Below the pieces are notes generated by a model. The model did not search any database. It had not been told where the DNA came from and saw only the letters and a list, made by a program, of their open reading frames with translations. Source: Robertmurraya sp. FSL R5-0851 (GTDB lineage Bacteria > Bacillota > Bacilli > Bacillales > Cytobacillaceae). Taken from it: a stretch of DNA of 64,000 nt. This document shows positions 40,525 to 49,678 of the stretch, one piece after another (position 1 is the first letter of the stretch; every line of letters starts with the position of its first letter). A program made the position numbers and the translations under genes. The stretch spans positions 1,593,001 through 1,657,000 of the forward strand of contig NZ_JBBOOE010000001.1 of the NCBI RefSeq assembly GCF_038002965.1. The letters run 5' to 3'.

Positions 40525-41760
40525 GTGATAAAGAGATATACATGCCAAAATGGGGTTAGAATTGTTTTAGAAAATATCCCTACGGTTCGTTCCGTTGCAA
40601 TCGGTGTTTGGATCGGAACAGGCTCTCGAAATGAAACACCTGAAAATAACGGAATTTCGCATTTTCTTGAGCATATGTTCTTTAAAGGAACAAAAACAAG
40701 AACTGCTAGGGAGATTGCTGAAAGCTTCGATAGCATTGGTGGACAAGTGAACGCCTTTACATCCAAGGAATATACTTGCTATTATGCGAAGGTTCTTGAT
40801 ACCCATGCTAGCTTTGCTCTTGATGTCTTATCTGATATGTTTTTCCACTCGACATTTGTTGCGGAAGAATTAGATAAAGAAAAGAATGTGGTATATGAAG
40901 AAATTAAAATGTATGATGACACACCAGATGACATCGTTCATGATCTGTTAAGTAAAGCGATTTATGAAAACCATTCTCTTGGGTTTCCGATACTCGGAAC
41001 GGAAGATACGTTAGCAACTTTTACAGGTGATACGTTAAAGCAATATATGCATGATACATATACACCGGAAAATGTGGTTATTTCGGTTGCAGGAAATATT
41101 TCTGAAGTCTTTATTCAAGAAGTGGAAAAGTTGTTTGGGTCATATGAGGCTGGAAAATCGAATAATCAATTTGAAAAGCCACAGTTTCATACAAACCGAC
41201 TTTCTAGAAAGAAAGAAACGGAACAAGCCCATTTATGTATTGGATATGAAGGATTACAGGTTGGAGATGAAGAAATCTATAACTTGATCACTCTAAACAA
41301 TATACTAGGTGGAAGTATGAGTAGTAGATTGTTCCAAGAAGTTCGTGAACAGCGCGGTCTTGCTTATTCTGTGTACTCTTATCATTCATCGTTCCAGGAT
41401 TCCGGAGTGATCACGCTCTATGGTGGAACAGGTGCGAAGCAGTTAGATGTATTGTTTGATACGATTCAAGAAACGTTATCAAAGCTAAAGGCTGAAGGTA
41501 TTACAGATAAGGAGCTTCGAAATAGTAAGGAACAGCTAAAAGGTAGTCTAATGCTTAGCCTTGAAAGTACCAATAGTCGGATGAGCCGTAACGGAAAGAA
41601 CGAGCTTCTGTTAGGAAGACATCGTACGCTTGATGAAATTGTTGAGCAAATTGATGCCGTTTCAAAAGATGGTGTAGATGCTATGGCTAATAAAATCTTC
41701 AATGACAAGTATTCAGTGTCCCTAATTAGTCCTGACGGAGTTCTTCCAAAGAATATTTAG
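40525..41760 (+). CDS. mlpA: M16-family zinc processing peptidase MlpA (YmxG)
   Basis: A 411-residue M16 peptidase starting at GTG 40525 behind AGGAGGAG. The inverted zinc motif HFLEH is at residues 46-50 and the distal Glu region (EEIKMYDDTPDDIVHD) is present. The second half carries the RGLAYSVYSYHS block. In B. subtilis MlpA lowers extracellular protease (AprE/NprE) levels. It should be an active enzyme, in contrast to YmfF later in the window. Confidence 0.94.
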   Translation: MIKRYTCQNGVRIVLENIPTVRSVAIGVWIGTGSRNETPENNGISHFLEHMFFKGTKTRTAREIAESFDSIGGQVNAFTSKEYTCYYAKVLDTHASFALDVLSDMFFHSTFVAEELDKEKNVVYEEIKMYDDTPDDIVHDLLSKAIYENHSLGFPILGTEDTLATFTGDTLKQYMHDTYTPENVVISVAGNISEVFIQEVEKLFGSYEAGKSNNQFEKPQFHTNRLSRKKETEQAHLCIGYEGLQVGDEEIYNLITLNNILGGSMSSRLFQEVREQRGLAYSVYSYHSSFQDSGVITLYGGTGAKQLDVLFDTIQETLSKLKAEGITDKELRNSKEQLKGSLMLSLESTNSRMSRNGKNELLLGRHRTLDEIVEQIDAVSKDGVDAMANKIFNDKYSVSLISPDGVLPKNI

Positions 41761-41765
41761 TTTTT

Positions 41766-41797
41766 TAAGCCTGAGTTTTTCTGCTCAGGCTTTTTTG
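41766..41797 (+). terminator. Intrinsic terminator after mlpA
   Basis: AAGCCTGAG and CTCAGGCTT form a perfect 9-bp stem followed by TTTTT. Confidence 0.9.
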
Positions 41798-41876
41798 CTA
41801 TTTCTTATTTTTCCTACGTATATATTTATCAATCTAATACTAGGATATAGAGAGGACAAAAGGGGGAGAGTTGAAA

Positions 41877-42116
41877 ATGAGACTTAGTGAATTGAGTGGG
41901 AAGGAAATTGTCGATGTCAAAAAAGCAGAAAGACTTGGGATACTTGGTCAGACAGATTTAGAGATTAATGAAAGCAACGGACAAATACAGGCTCTTTTAA
42001 TTCCCTCAGTTAAATGGTTTGGTTTTAAAAGGCAAGGTGGAGAGGTAAGGGTACCGTGGAAGCATATAAAAACAATTGGGACGGATATGATTATTATTGA
42101 TATTCAAGAAGAGTAA
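41877..42116 (+). CDS. ymxH: YlmC/YmxH-family PRC-barrel sporulation protein
   Basis: A 79-residue small protein of the YlmC/YmxH family (MRLSELSGKEIVDVKKAERLG in pieces, then PWKHIKTIGTDMIIID). The fold is PRC-barrel-like. The molecular role is not known; the family is linked to sporulation by distribution. I choose ATG 41877 over TTG 41871 because spacing from GGGGGAG is better and it gives the family N-terminus. It sits alone between two terminators. Confidence 0.88.
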   Translation: MRLSELSGKEIVDVKKAERLGILGQTDLEINESNGQIQALLIPSVKWFGFKRQGGEVRVPWKHIKTIGTDMIIIDIQEE

Positions 42117-42148
42117 AGAACTGTGCGTTGGCATCAGTTCTTTTTTTT
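42116..42148 (+). terminator. Intrinsic terminator after ymxH
   Basis: AAGAACTG and CAGTTCTT pair, extended by TGC/GCA with a one-base bulge, and are followed by eight T. Confidence 0.88.
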
Positions 42149-42180
42149 GTTTTCATTAGGCTTTTTTTCTAGGAAAACTC

Positions 42181-42208
42181 ACCGATTTCGGGGTGAATAC
42201 ATAGTATG
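42181..42208 (+). promoter_or_regulatory. Probable sigma-K promoter of spoVFA
   Basis: ACC at 42181-42183 and CATAGTATG at 42200-42208 with a 16-bp gap fit the sigma-K pattern (AC, then CATAnnnTA) with one mismatch. The spoVF operon is known to be under sigma-K in B. subtilis, which supports this reading. Confidence 0.65.
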
Positions 42209-42265
42209 TTGGAGTAATGCAGTAAGATTAGGATTTGGATCATTTAAAAAGAAGGTGAGTGTTTC

Positions 42266-43162
42266 ATGCTAACAGGGATTCAAATAGCAGTCATAGGCGG
42301 AGACGCAAGACAGCTCGAAATCGTCCGAAAGCTAACAGAGCTCGATGCGAAGCTCTCTTTGATTGGCTTTGAGCAACTCGACCATGCCTTTACTGGTGCA
42401 GTAAAGGAGAAATTGGATGAAGTAGTATTTTCAGATATAGATGCGATCATTTTGCCGGTAGCTGGAACGAATATGGAAGGTCAAGTAGAAACGATCTTCT
42501 CGAATGAAAAAGTAGTTTTAACTACAGAACACTTGGAGCAAACACCAGAACATTGTACGATTTATTCTGGAATTTCCAATGCATACTTGAATAAAATCAC
42601 GGATGATTCCAATCGAAGACTCGTGAAATTGTTCGAACGGGACGATGTAGCTATCTATAATTCGATACCGACAGTTGAAGGTACGATTATGATGGCGATT
42701 CAGCACACCGACTTTACTATACATGGATCAACGATTATGGTGCTTGGCTTAGGAAGAGTAGGAATGAGTGTGGCACGCACATTCTCTGCTTTAGGGGCAA
42801 AAGTGAAAGTGGGAGCGAGAAAAGGAGAGCATATTGCTCGAATCACTGAAATGGCTTTAACACCATTTCACCTTGACGAACTAACGCAAGAGGTGAAGGA
42901 TGTTGATATTTGTATCAATACGATTCCTGATCTAGTCGTAACGGCTTCCGTTATCTCAAGAATGCCTACTCATACACTGATCATTGATTTAGCTTCAAAG
43001 CCTGGTGGAACCGACTTTCGATATGCTGAAAAAAGGGGAATAAAAGCGCTTTTGGCCCCAGGACTTCCAGGCATCGTTGCTCCAAAAACGGCAGGTCAAA
43101 TTTTAGCAAACGTTCTTTCTCAACTGCTGTTAGATGATATGCAATCAAGAAAGGGGAAGTAA
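42266..43162 (+). CDS. spoVFA: Dipicolinate synthase subunit A
   Basis: A 298-residue DpaA with an N-terminal catalytic-type domain, a central Rossmann fold with VLGLGRVGMSVARTF, and the C-terminal GLPGIVAPKTAGQI block. With SpoVFB it oxidises dihydrodipicolinate to dipicolinic acid in the mother cell, the spore-core chelator needed for heat resistance. The asd-dapG-dapA genes that supply the substrate lie just downstream. The gene is preceded by a likely sigma-K promoter. Confidence 0.97.
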   Translation: MLTGIQIAVIGGDARQLEIVRKLTELDAKLSLIGFEQLDHAFTGAVKEKLDEVVFSDIDAIILPVAGTNMEGQVETIFSNEKVVLTTEHLEQTPEHCTIYSGISNAYLNKITDDSNRRLVKLFERDDVAIYNSIPTVEGTIMMAIQHTDFTIHGSTIMVLGLGRVGMSVARTFSALGAKVKVGARKGEHIARITEMALTPFHLDELTQEVKDVDICINTIPDLVVTASVISRMPTHTLIIDLASKPGGTDFRYAEKRGIKALLAPGLPGIVAPKTAGQILANVLSQLLLDDMQSRKGK

Positions 43163-43163
43163 C

Positions 43164-43763
43164 ATGAGCTTACAAGGGAAAAAAATCGGCTTCGGTTTAA
43201 CGGGTTCTCACTGTACGTATGATGCTGTGTATCCAGAAATCGAGAATCTTATCAATGCTGGTGCAGAAGTATTACCGGTGGTAACAAACACCGTGAAAAA
43301 TACAACTACTCGCTTTGGAAAAGGTGAGGATTGGATTGAAAGAATTGAAAAGTTAACTGGAAATAAAGCCATTGATTCCATTGTTGGTGCAGAGCCGTTA
43401 GGACCAAAGATTCCATTGGACTGCATGATTATTGCTCCACTAACTGGAAATTCAATGAGTAAATTTGCTAATGCGATGACTGATTCTCCAGTGTTAATGG
43501 CTGCAAAAGCGACGTTAAGAAATGGAAAACCCGTTGTATTAGGGATTTCCACAAATGATGCACTTGGCTTAAATGGCGTCAATTTAATGAGATTGATGGC
43601 GACCAAAAATATATATTTTATTCCATACGGTCAAGATGACCCAATTAAAAAGCCAAATTCATTAGTCGCGCGTATGACTATGCTAGCTGATACAGTGGAG
43701 GCTGCTCTTTCTGGCCGACAAATTCAACCAGTACTCGTTGAAAGGTATAAAGATGCACAATAG
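43164..43763 (+). CDS. spoVFB: Dipicolinate synthase subunit B
   Basis: A 199-residue flavoprotein-like subunit (KIGFGLTGSHCTYD at the N-terminus, LDCMIIAPLTGNSMSKFANAMTDSPV in pieces, and ISTNDALGLNGVNLMRLM). It is required with SpoVFA for dipicolinate formation. ATG 43164 follows AGGGGAAG immediately after the spoVFA stop, so the two are one transcript. Length matches the family. Confidence 0.96.
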   Translation: MSLQGKKIGFGLTGSHCTYDAVYPEIENLINAGAEVLPVVTNTVKNTTTRFGKGEDWIERIEKLTGNKAIDSIVGAEPLGPKIPLDCMIIAPLTGNSMSKFANAMTDSPVLMAAKATLRNGKPVVLGISTNDALGLNGVNLMRLMATKNIYFIPYGQDDPIKKPNSLVARMTMLADTVEAALSGRQIQPVLVERYKDAQ

Positions 43764-43808
43764 ACAATAGAGGTAATATGCCCTCATCCAATTCTAGCAA
43801 TAGACTAA

Positions 43809-43849
43809 AAGCCGTGTTACAAGGAAAAATAGATTCCTTTGCACGGCTT
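43809..43849 (+). terminator. Long hairpin after spoVFB
   Basis: AAGCCGTG and CACGGCTT enclose a second stem (AAGGAA / TTCCTT). There is no clear T-tract, so termination strength is uncertain. The remaining 180 bp before asd is AT-rich, with no convincing promoter or lysine riboswitch. Confidence 0.6.
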
Positions 43850-44027
43850 AAATAAAAAATGTACTTCATTAATGCATGAATATGTTAAAATAGATGTTAT
43901 TATATAGCCATGGAACAGAATGGCGGTAAAAAGGACATTTATTACATGTTGATGTTTTTAATAATGTGATAAATGTTTTACTAGAATTCATATCGATCTT
44001 TAGAGATACTGGAAGGGGAATAACGAA

Positions 44028-45080
44028 ATGGCATTATCAGAAAAAGGATTTCATGTAGCTGTTGTGGGAGCAACAGGAGCAGTAGGTCAACAAATGATTC
44101 AAACTCTTGAAAATAGAGAATTCCCAATCTCAAAATTAACGTTATTATCATCACCACGTTCAGCAGGTAGTAAAGTCCTTTTTAGAGGTGCAGAACATAC
44201 GGTTCAAGTAGCAAAGCCAGAGAGCTTTGAAGGGGTCGATATTGCGTTATTTAGTGCAGGTGGAAGCGTATCACTTGAACTAGCACCAGAAGCGGTTAAG
44301 CATGGTGCTATTGTTGTAGATAACACAAGTGCATTCCGCATGGATGAAAATGTTCCTCTTGTTGTACCTGAAGTCAATGAAATGGATTTACATGAACATA
44401 AAGGAATTATTGCTAATCCGAATTGTTCTACGATCCAAATGGTCGTAGCACTAGAACCACTTCGTAAGCAATATGGTTTAAATAAAATTATCGTTTCAAC
44501 GTATCAAGCCGTTTCTGGATCGGGTGCGGCAGCAGTGGAAGAGTTGTACGAGCAAACAAAAGCAATTGTATCTAATGAAAATTACGAACCAAAAATCTTA
44601 CCAGTAAAATCTGATAAGAAACATTATCAAATTGCTTTTAATGCGATTCCACAAATTGATAAATTCCAAGAAAACGGATTTACGTATGAAGAGATGAAAA
44701 TGATCAATGAAACAAAGAAAATTATGCACTTACCAGAAATCCAAGTAGCAGCTACTTGCGTCCGTCTCCCAGTTGCAACAGGTCACTCTGAGTCATTGTT
44801 TGTTGAAGTAGACCAAGCGGGTGTAACGGCTCAGGATGTGAAGAACTTACTTGAAAATGCACCAGGAGTCGTACTTCAAGATGACCCAGAAAACCAATTA
44901 TATCCAATGCCTGCAAATTGTGTTGGTAAAAATGATGTGTTTGTTGGCCGTATTCGTAAGGATTTGGACAATGAAAAAGGCTTCCATATGTGGGTTGTAT
45001 CAGATAATCTCCTTAAAGGAGCTGCATGGAACTCAGTCCAAATCGCAGAAAGTTTAGTGAAGTTAGGTATTGTAAAATAG
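44028..45080 (+). CDS. asd: Aspartate-semialdehyde dehydrogenase
   Basis: A 350-residue Asd with the NADP site [12 protein letters not shown], catalytic Cys133 in NPNCSTIQ, and the [11 protein letters not shown] active-site His region. It reduces aspartyl phosphate to aspartate semialdehyde, the branch point for lysine/diaminopimelate, dipicolinate, threonine and methionine. It leads the asd-dapG-dapA operon. Confidence 0.98.
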   Translation: MALSEKGFHVAVVGATGAVGQQMIQTLENREFPISKLTLLSSPRSAGSKVLFRGAEHTVQVAKPESFEGVDIALFSAGGSVSLELAPEAVKHGAIVVDNTSAFRMDENVPLVVPEVNEMDLHEHKGIIANPNCSTIQMVVALEPLRKQYGLNKIIVSTYQAVSGSGAAAVEELYEQTKAIVSNENYEPKILPVKSDKKHYQIAFNAIPQIDKFQENGFTYEEMKMINETKKIMHLPEIQVAATCVRLPVATGHSESLFVEVDQAGVTAQDVKNLLENAPGVVLQDDPENQLYPMPANCVGKNDVFVGRIRKDLDNEKGFHMWVVSDNLLKGAAWNSVQIAESLVKLGIVK

Positions 45081-45112
45081 AAATTTAAAGCTGTATAACT
45101 AGAGGTGTAACA

Positions 45113-46333
45113 ATGAGAATGATTGTTCAAAAATTCGGTGGCACTTCAGTAAAAGATGAAAAAAGTCGAAATCTTGCAATTGGACATATTAAAAATGCAT
45201 TAGCTGAAGGGTATAAAGTAGTGGTTGTGGTATCGGCTATGGGTCGAAAAGGTGATCCATATGCAACAGACACTTTGCTATCCTTAATCGGCGGTGCACA
45301 GAGTCTAATATCTAAACGTGAACAAGACTTATTACTATCATGTGGGGAAGCCATTTCGAGTGTGGTCTTCTCCAACTTACTGCTTGAAGCAGGGGTTAAC
45401 GCGACTTCGTTAACTGGTGCGCAAGCAGGTTTTCTAACTACTGATGACCATACAAATGCAAAGATTATTAAGATGAAGTGTGAGCGTGTGATTGAAGAAC
45501 TGGAACAACATGATGTAGTAGTAGTTGCAGGCTTTCAGGGTGCCGCTCAAAATGGTGACATTACAACGATTGGACGTGGAGGAAGTGACACGTCAGCTGC
45601 AGCACTTGGAGCAGCCTTAAAAGCAGAGGTTATCGACATATTTACAGATGTCGAAGGAATTATGACAGCAGACCCTAGAATTGCTGAAAATGCTAGACCA
45701 CTTTCGGTTGTTACGTATACAGAAGTATGTAATATGGCGTATCAGGGCGCCAAAGTTATTCACCCAAGAGCGGTTGAAATTGCTATGCAAGCGAAGGTAC
45801 CAATCAGGATTCGCTCTACCTATTCGGATGGTGAAGGGACGCTTGTAACTTCTATTTCGAATGATCATCGTGGAAGTGATATAAAAGAACGGACGGTTAC
45901 GGGAATTGCCCATCTGTCACCAGTTACTCAAATAAAGGTACTTGCAAAAAAAGGTCAGTATAACCTTCAAGCTGAAGTGTTTAAGTCAATGGCCAATGAG
46001 AAGATTAGTGTTGATTTTATAAACATTTCACCTAATGGAGTGGTTTACACGGTATCCAGTGAAATGACAGATAAAGCACTAACAGTTCTTCGTGATTTGG
46101 GTCATGAGCCTGAGTTTGAGAAAAATTGTGCAAAGGTCTCTGTTGTGGGTGCAGGAATAGCAGGTGTTCCTGGAGTAACTTCAAAGATTGTTTCAGCACT
46201 TTCTGAAAATGGAATTCGTATTCTTCAATCGGCTGATAGTCATACAACGATATGGGTTCTTGTTAAGGAAGATGATCTTGTAACAGCTGTTAATTCGTTG
46301 CATGATGCCTTTAACCTTGATGAAGAGAACTAA
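45113..46333 (+). CDS. dapG: Aspartokinase I (diaminopimelate-sensitive)
   Basis: A 406-residue aspartokinase with VQKFGGTSV, IGRGGSDTSAAAL and VEGIMTADPR kinase motifs, and two C-terminal ACT domains (about 260-400). In B. subtilis DapG is inhibited by meso-diaminopimelate and serves wall and spore needs. Position between asd and dapA supports dapG over lysC or thrD. Start ATG 45113 after GAGGTG. Confidence 0.96.
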   Translation: MRMIVQKFGGTSVKDEKSRNLAIGHIKNALAEGYKVVVVVSAMGRKGDPYATDTLLSLIGGAQSLISKREQDLLLSCGEAISSVVFSNLLLEAGVNATSLTGAQAGFLTTDDHTNAKIIKMKCERVIEELEQHDVVVVAGFQGAAQNGDITTIGRGGSDTSAAALGAALKAEVIDIFTDVEGIMTADPRIAENARPLSVVTYTEVCNMAYQGAKVIHPRAVEIAMQAKVPIRIRSTYSDGEGTLVTSISNDHRGSDIKERTVTGIAHLSPVTQIKVLAKKGQYNLQAEVFKSMANEKISVDFINISPNGVVYTVSSEMTDKALTVLRDLGHEPEFEKNCAKVSVVGAGIAGVPGVTSKIVSALSENGIRILQSADSHTTIWVLVKEDDLVTAVNSLHDAFNLDEEN

Positions 46334-46370
46334 GATTTTTTCTAAGGATTAGATTTAAAGGAGTGGCAAT

Positions 46371-47237
46371 ATGGTTTTATTTGGTCGAGTTTCTACGGCG
46401 ATGGTTACGCCTTTTGATAGCAAAGGGCATATTGATTTTGCAAAAACAACATTATTAATCAATCACTTGATTGAAAATGGTTCAGATTCACTTGTTATTG
46501 CTGGGACAACTGGTGAGTCTCCAACGTTATCGAAGGAAGAGAAAATCGCTTTGTTTCAACATGTGGTGAAGGTTGTTGATAAGCGTATTCCTGTTATTGC
46601 AGGAACGGGAAGCAATAACACATATGCTACCATTGAGCTAACAAAGAAAGCAGAGGAAATTGGCGTAGACGCTGTGATGATCGTTGCTCCTTATTATAAT
46701 AAACCAAATCAAGAAGGCTTGTATCAGCATTTTAAGGCAGCTGCTGAGGCAACATCTCTTCCTGTCATGGTGTACAATATCCCAGGTAGATCAGTTGTCA
46801 ATATCTTACCAGAAACAATCATTCGCTTATCTAAAATCGCTAATATTGTAGCCGTTAAAGAGGCTAGTGGCAATTTAAATGCCATGACAGCAATTATTGC
46901 TGGTACAGATGATGACTTCTTGTTGTACAGTGGTGATGATGGGCTAACAATTCCAGTTCTTTCAATTGGTGGGGTAGGGATTGTGTCAGTAGCCTCACAT
47001 GTGATCGGAAATGAGATGCAAGAAATGGTGTCAGCTTTTGTAAATGGAGATATTCAAGCGGCAGCAAAGAAGCATCAACAGCTCCTACCAAAAATGGAAG
47101 GATTGTTTAAAGCACCGAGCCCAGCTCCTGTAAAAACAGCTCTTCAAATTAAAGGTCTTGATGTGGGCTCTGTAAGACTTCCTTTAGTACCATTGAATGA
47201 AGAAGAAAGAGCACAGATAATCTCGTTATTTCGCTAA
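46371..47237 (+). CDS. dapA: 4-hydroxy-tetrahydrodipicolinate synthase
   Basis: A 288-residue class I aldolase-like enzyme with Schiff-base Lys163 (VAVKEASG), T46-T47 (GTTGESPT) and Tyr135 (VMVYNIPGR). It condenses pyruvate with aspartate semialdehyde; the dehydrated product is the SpoVF substrate. It is the last gene of the operon and ends at a terminator. Confidence 0.97.
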   Translation: MVLFGRVSTAMVTPFDSKGHIDFAKTTLLINHLIENGSDSLVIAGTTGESPTLSKEEKIALFQHVVKVVDKRIPVIAGTGSNNTYATIELTKKAEEIGVDAVMIVAPYYNKPNQEGLYQHFKAAAEATSLPVMVYNIPGRSVVNILPETIIRLSKIANIVAVKEASGNLNAMTAIIAGTDDDFLLYSGDDGLTIPVLSIGGVGIVSVASHVIGNEMQEMVSAFVNGDIQAAAKKHQQLLPKMEGLFKAPSPAPVKTALQIKGLDVGSVRLPLVPLNEEERAQIISLFR

Positions 47238-47251
47238 GATGAAAACCAATT

Positions 47252-47281
47252 AGGTCAACCACGTGTGGGTTGGCCTTTTAT
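47252..47281 (+). terminator. Intrinsic terminator after dapA
   Basis: AGGTCAACC and GGTTGGCCT form a 9-bp stem with one wobble and a 7-base loop, followed by TTTTATT. Confidence 0.82.
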
Positions 47282-47366
47282 TATGTGGGAATTTGACCGT
47301 ATTTGACGAAGTTTAGGATGTAAATACAGATTTATCCACTTCCTAATCAAACAAGTTTAATTTTGG

Positions 47367-47396
47367 TTGTAAAGGATTTCATCATTCAAGTATAAT
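47367..47396 (+). promoter_or_regulatory. Sigma-A promoter of rnjB
   Basis: TTGTAA at 47367-47372 and consensus TATAAT at 47391-47396 have an 18-bp spacer, about 50 bp before the gene. Confidence 0.68.
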
Positions 47397-47448
47397 AATC
47401 ATAACTGATCTTGGGTCGGATGAAATGACAGCATAGGAGGATTCTACT

Positions 47449-49116
47449 TTGAATAAGAGAAAGAATGAAAGTATTAAGCTTGTGGCTCTGGGGGGAGTCG
47501 GAGAGTTCGGGAAAAATATGTATGTGGTTGACGTGGACGGTGATTTATTTGTATTAGATGCAGGATTAATGTTTCCTGAAAATGAAATGCTAGGAATTGA
47601 TATTGTTATTCCGGACATTACATATTTAGCTCAAAATAAAGATCGAGTAAAAGCTATTTTTCTAACACATGGGCATGAGGATCATATTGGGGCATTATCT
47701 TATACATTAAGAGAGTTACATGTTCCTGTATATGGAACGAAGCTAACGCTTGCACTTGCAAAAGCAAAATTGGACGAGCAGGAATACAGAGGAAAAACGG
47801 ATTTCCGCATCGTTACTTCAGATACTGTTGTGAATTTTGATACGTGTGAAGTATCTTTCTTCAAAACAAATCATAGTATCCCAGACTCTGTTGGAATCTG
47901 TGTTCATACATCTGAAGGGGCAATTGTATATACAGGAGATTTTAAATTTGATCAGGCAGCGACAGATCTTTATAAACCTGAAATTGGCAAAATGGCCCAA
48001 ATTGGGGAAAACGGGGTTCTTTGCTTATTATCTGATAGCACGGAAGCGGAAAGGCCTGGTTACACACCTTCTGAATCAATTGTTGTAAGGGAAATGTCTG
48101 ATGCATTTTATAATGCGAAAGGAAGAATTATTGCAGCATCATTTGCATCTGACATTAATCGTATTCAGCATGTGTTTGATGCAGCATATGAAAGCAGAAG
48201 AAAGATTGCTGTAGTTGGAAAAAGTTTGGAAAAGATCTTTCACATTGCATTGGATTTACATTACTTGCAAGTTCACGATGAACTAATCATCCCAATTGAA
48301 GAAATTGATAATTATCCAGACGATGAGATTGTAGTATTAATAACAGGAACACAAGGTGAACCGATTGAAGCCCTCCAAAAAATGGCAAAACAAATTCATC
48401 GACAAGTAAATATCAAAAAAGGTGACACGGTCCTTATTGCTGCCTCTCCTCTTAGAGGGAGTGAAGTGTTTATTTATAAAACAATTGATATGTTGTTCCG
48501 CGCAGGAGCTCATGTGATCTCCGGAAAAAGAATGGTGACTACTTCTAGCCATGGTAGCCAAGAAGAGCTGAAGTTTATGATCAACTTGATGAACCCTAAG
48601 TTGTTTATTCCTGTTCATGGGGAATTTCGAATGCTTAAGGCTCATAGCAAAGTGGCTGTCCAATGTGGAATTACAACGGATCGTATTTTCATTCCTGAAA
48701 GAGGAGAAGTTTTAGAAATTAAAAATGAGCGTTTTAAACCCGCTGGAAAAGTACCTGCTGGAAATGTTCTTATCGATGGCAGCGGCGTAGGAGATGTTGG
48801 TAACATCGTTCTGAGGGATCGACGTTTATTGTCTCAGGATGGTATTTTAATCGTTGTTGTCACACTAAGCAGAGCAGAAAAGAAAATCACTGCTGGTCCA
48901 GAGATCATATCACGTGGTTTTGTTTATGTAAGAGAGTCAGAAAAGCTGATGGAAGAATCTACACAGCTTGTTAGAAGTATTGTTGAAAGAAACACAACCA
49001 GAGAGTCATTTGATTGGGGAACGATGAAGCAAAGTATGAGAGATGAATTAAATCAATTTCTGTACGACAAAACAAAACGTCGACCAATGATTCTCCCGAT
49101 TATTATGGAAATATAA
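47449..49116 (+). CDS. rnjB: Ribonuclease J2 with a complete metal site
   Basis: A 555-residue metallo-beta-lactamase/beta-CASP ribonuclease, starting at TTG 47449 behind AGGAGGA. The motif HGHEDH (H74, H76, D78, H79) and the later His/Asp ligands (NHSIPDS, TGDFKFD, VHGEFRM) are all present. In B. subtilis RNase J2, as I recall, part of this set is lost and the enzyme is weak. Gene order after dapA favours RnjB rather than RnjA. It forms a complex with RNase J1 in mRNA decay. Confidence 0.92.
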   Translation: MNKRKNESIKLVALGGVGEFGKNMYVVDVDGDLFVLDAGLMFPENEMLGIDIVIPDITYLAQNKDRVKAIFLTHGHEDHIGALSYTLRELHVPVYGTKLTLALAKAKLDEQEYRGKTDFRIVTSDTVVNFDTCEVSFFKTNHSIPDSVGICVHTSEGAIVYTGDFKFDQAATDLYKPEIGKMAQIGENGVLCLLSDSTEAERPGYTPSESIVVREMSDAFYNAKGRIIAASFASDINRIQHVFDAAYESRRKIAVVGKSLEKIFHIALDLHYLQVHDELIIPIEEIDNYPDDEIVVLITGTQGEPIEALQKMAKQIHRQVNIKKGDTVLIAASPLRGSEVFIYKTIDMLFRAGAHVISGKRMVTTSSHGSQEELKFMINLMNPKLFIPVHGEFRMLKAHSKVAVQCGITTDRIFIPERGEVLEIKNERFKPAGKVPAGNVLIDGSGVGDVGNIVLRDRRLLSQDGILIVVVTLSRAEKKITAGPEIISRGFVYVRESEKLMEESTQLVRSIVERNTTRESFDWGTMKQSMRDELNQFLYDKTKRRPMILPIIMEI

Positions 49117-49182
49117 GATGAAAAAGCTCATGAAACATTTTAAAGGGTTCTGTTTTCGGGTACTTTCTTAATTAAAATACAC

Positions 49183-49217
49183 AAGAAAAGACGTATGAAT
49201 ACGTCTTTTCTTTTCTT
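49183..49217 (+). terminator. Strong intrinsic terminator after rnjB
   Basis: A perfect 14-bp stem (AAGAAAAGACGTAT / ATACGTCTTTTCTT) with a 2-base spacer is followed by T-rich sequence. Confidence 0.9.
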
Positions 49218-49319
49218 TATTTATAAGCGTGTTGATAAAAAGCTGCTGTTTTCCATATCTATGTTCAAGAGGATCCGCACTTTTCGGTTGGGGATCAGGT
49301 TAAGCACCCGGAGCTGATA

Positions 49320-49509
49320 AATAGACGGAGAAATTCCACTTAATTAGTAATTCTTATTAAAAAAGGCTCCAATAGGCGGAGGGATTCCGCCTATTGGCTC
49401 AAAAAATTTGAAAATAGGCGGTTTTACTTTGCATAAGCGGAAAAACTCCACTTATTTACCCCCAAAACGAGGCATCATTTGCATCTAACCGGAAATTCTC
49501 CGCTTATTT
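49320..49509. repeat. Array of four 26-bp imperfect palindromes
   Basis: Copies at 49320-49345, 49371-49396, 49432-49457 and 49484-49509 share the pattern AATAAGCGGA-n4-TCCRCTTATT, with start-to-start spacing of 51, 61 and 52 bp. A half copy (AATAGGCGG) is at 49413-49421. Each can form a small hairpin. The surrounding 560-bp gap (49117-49678) holds no gene I can support; besides the array it has only the rnjB terminator and AT-rich DNA. Origin unknown; possibly a REP-like intergenic element. Confidence 0.75.
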
Positions 49510-49678
49510 CACTTTTGCTACGTAATCGATTAAGGACAAAACATCTTATTTATAAAGTAATGAGTTTTAACTCAAACTCTTTAGAAAAATTCGTGAGCTT
49601 TTTCAAATTTCCATTTCTCGCATGAAAAACCATCAAGGGTTTCATACTAACGGTATCATGTCTGAAGGGAGATTTGGT

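Noticed and set aside
43208..43606. Minus-strand ORF of 132 codons inside spoVFB
   Set aside because: Shadow of a conserved gene, no ribosome-binding site, no recognisable product.
43764..44027. Lysine riboswitch before asd-dapG-dapA
   Set aside because: The gap is AT-rich, holds one simple hairpin and none of the conserved L-box core; it is also only about 260 bp with no strong terminator.
49320..49509. CRISPR array
   Set aside because: The repeats are imperfect palindromes that differ between copies, only four in number, with A/T-rich spacers of uneven length and no cas genes nearby.
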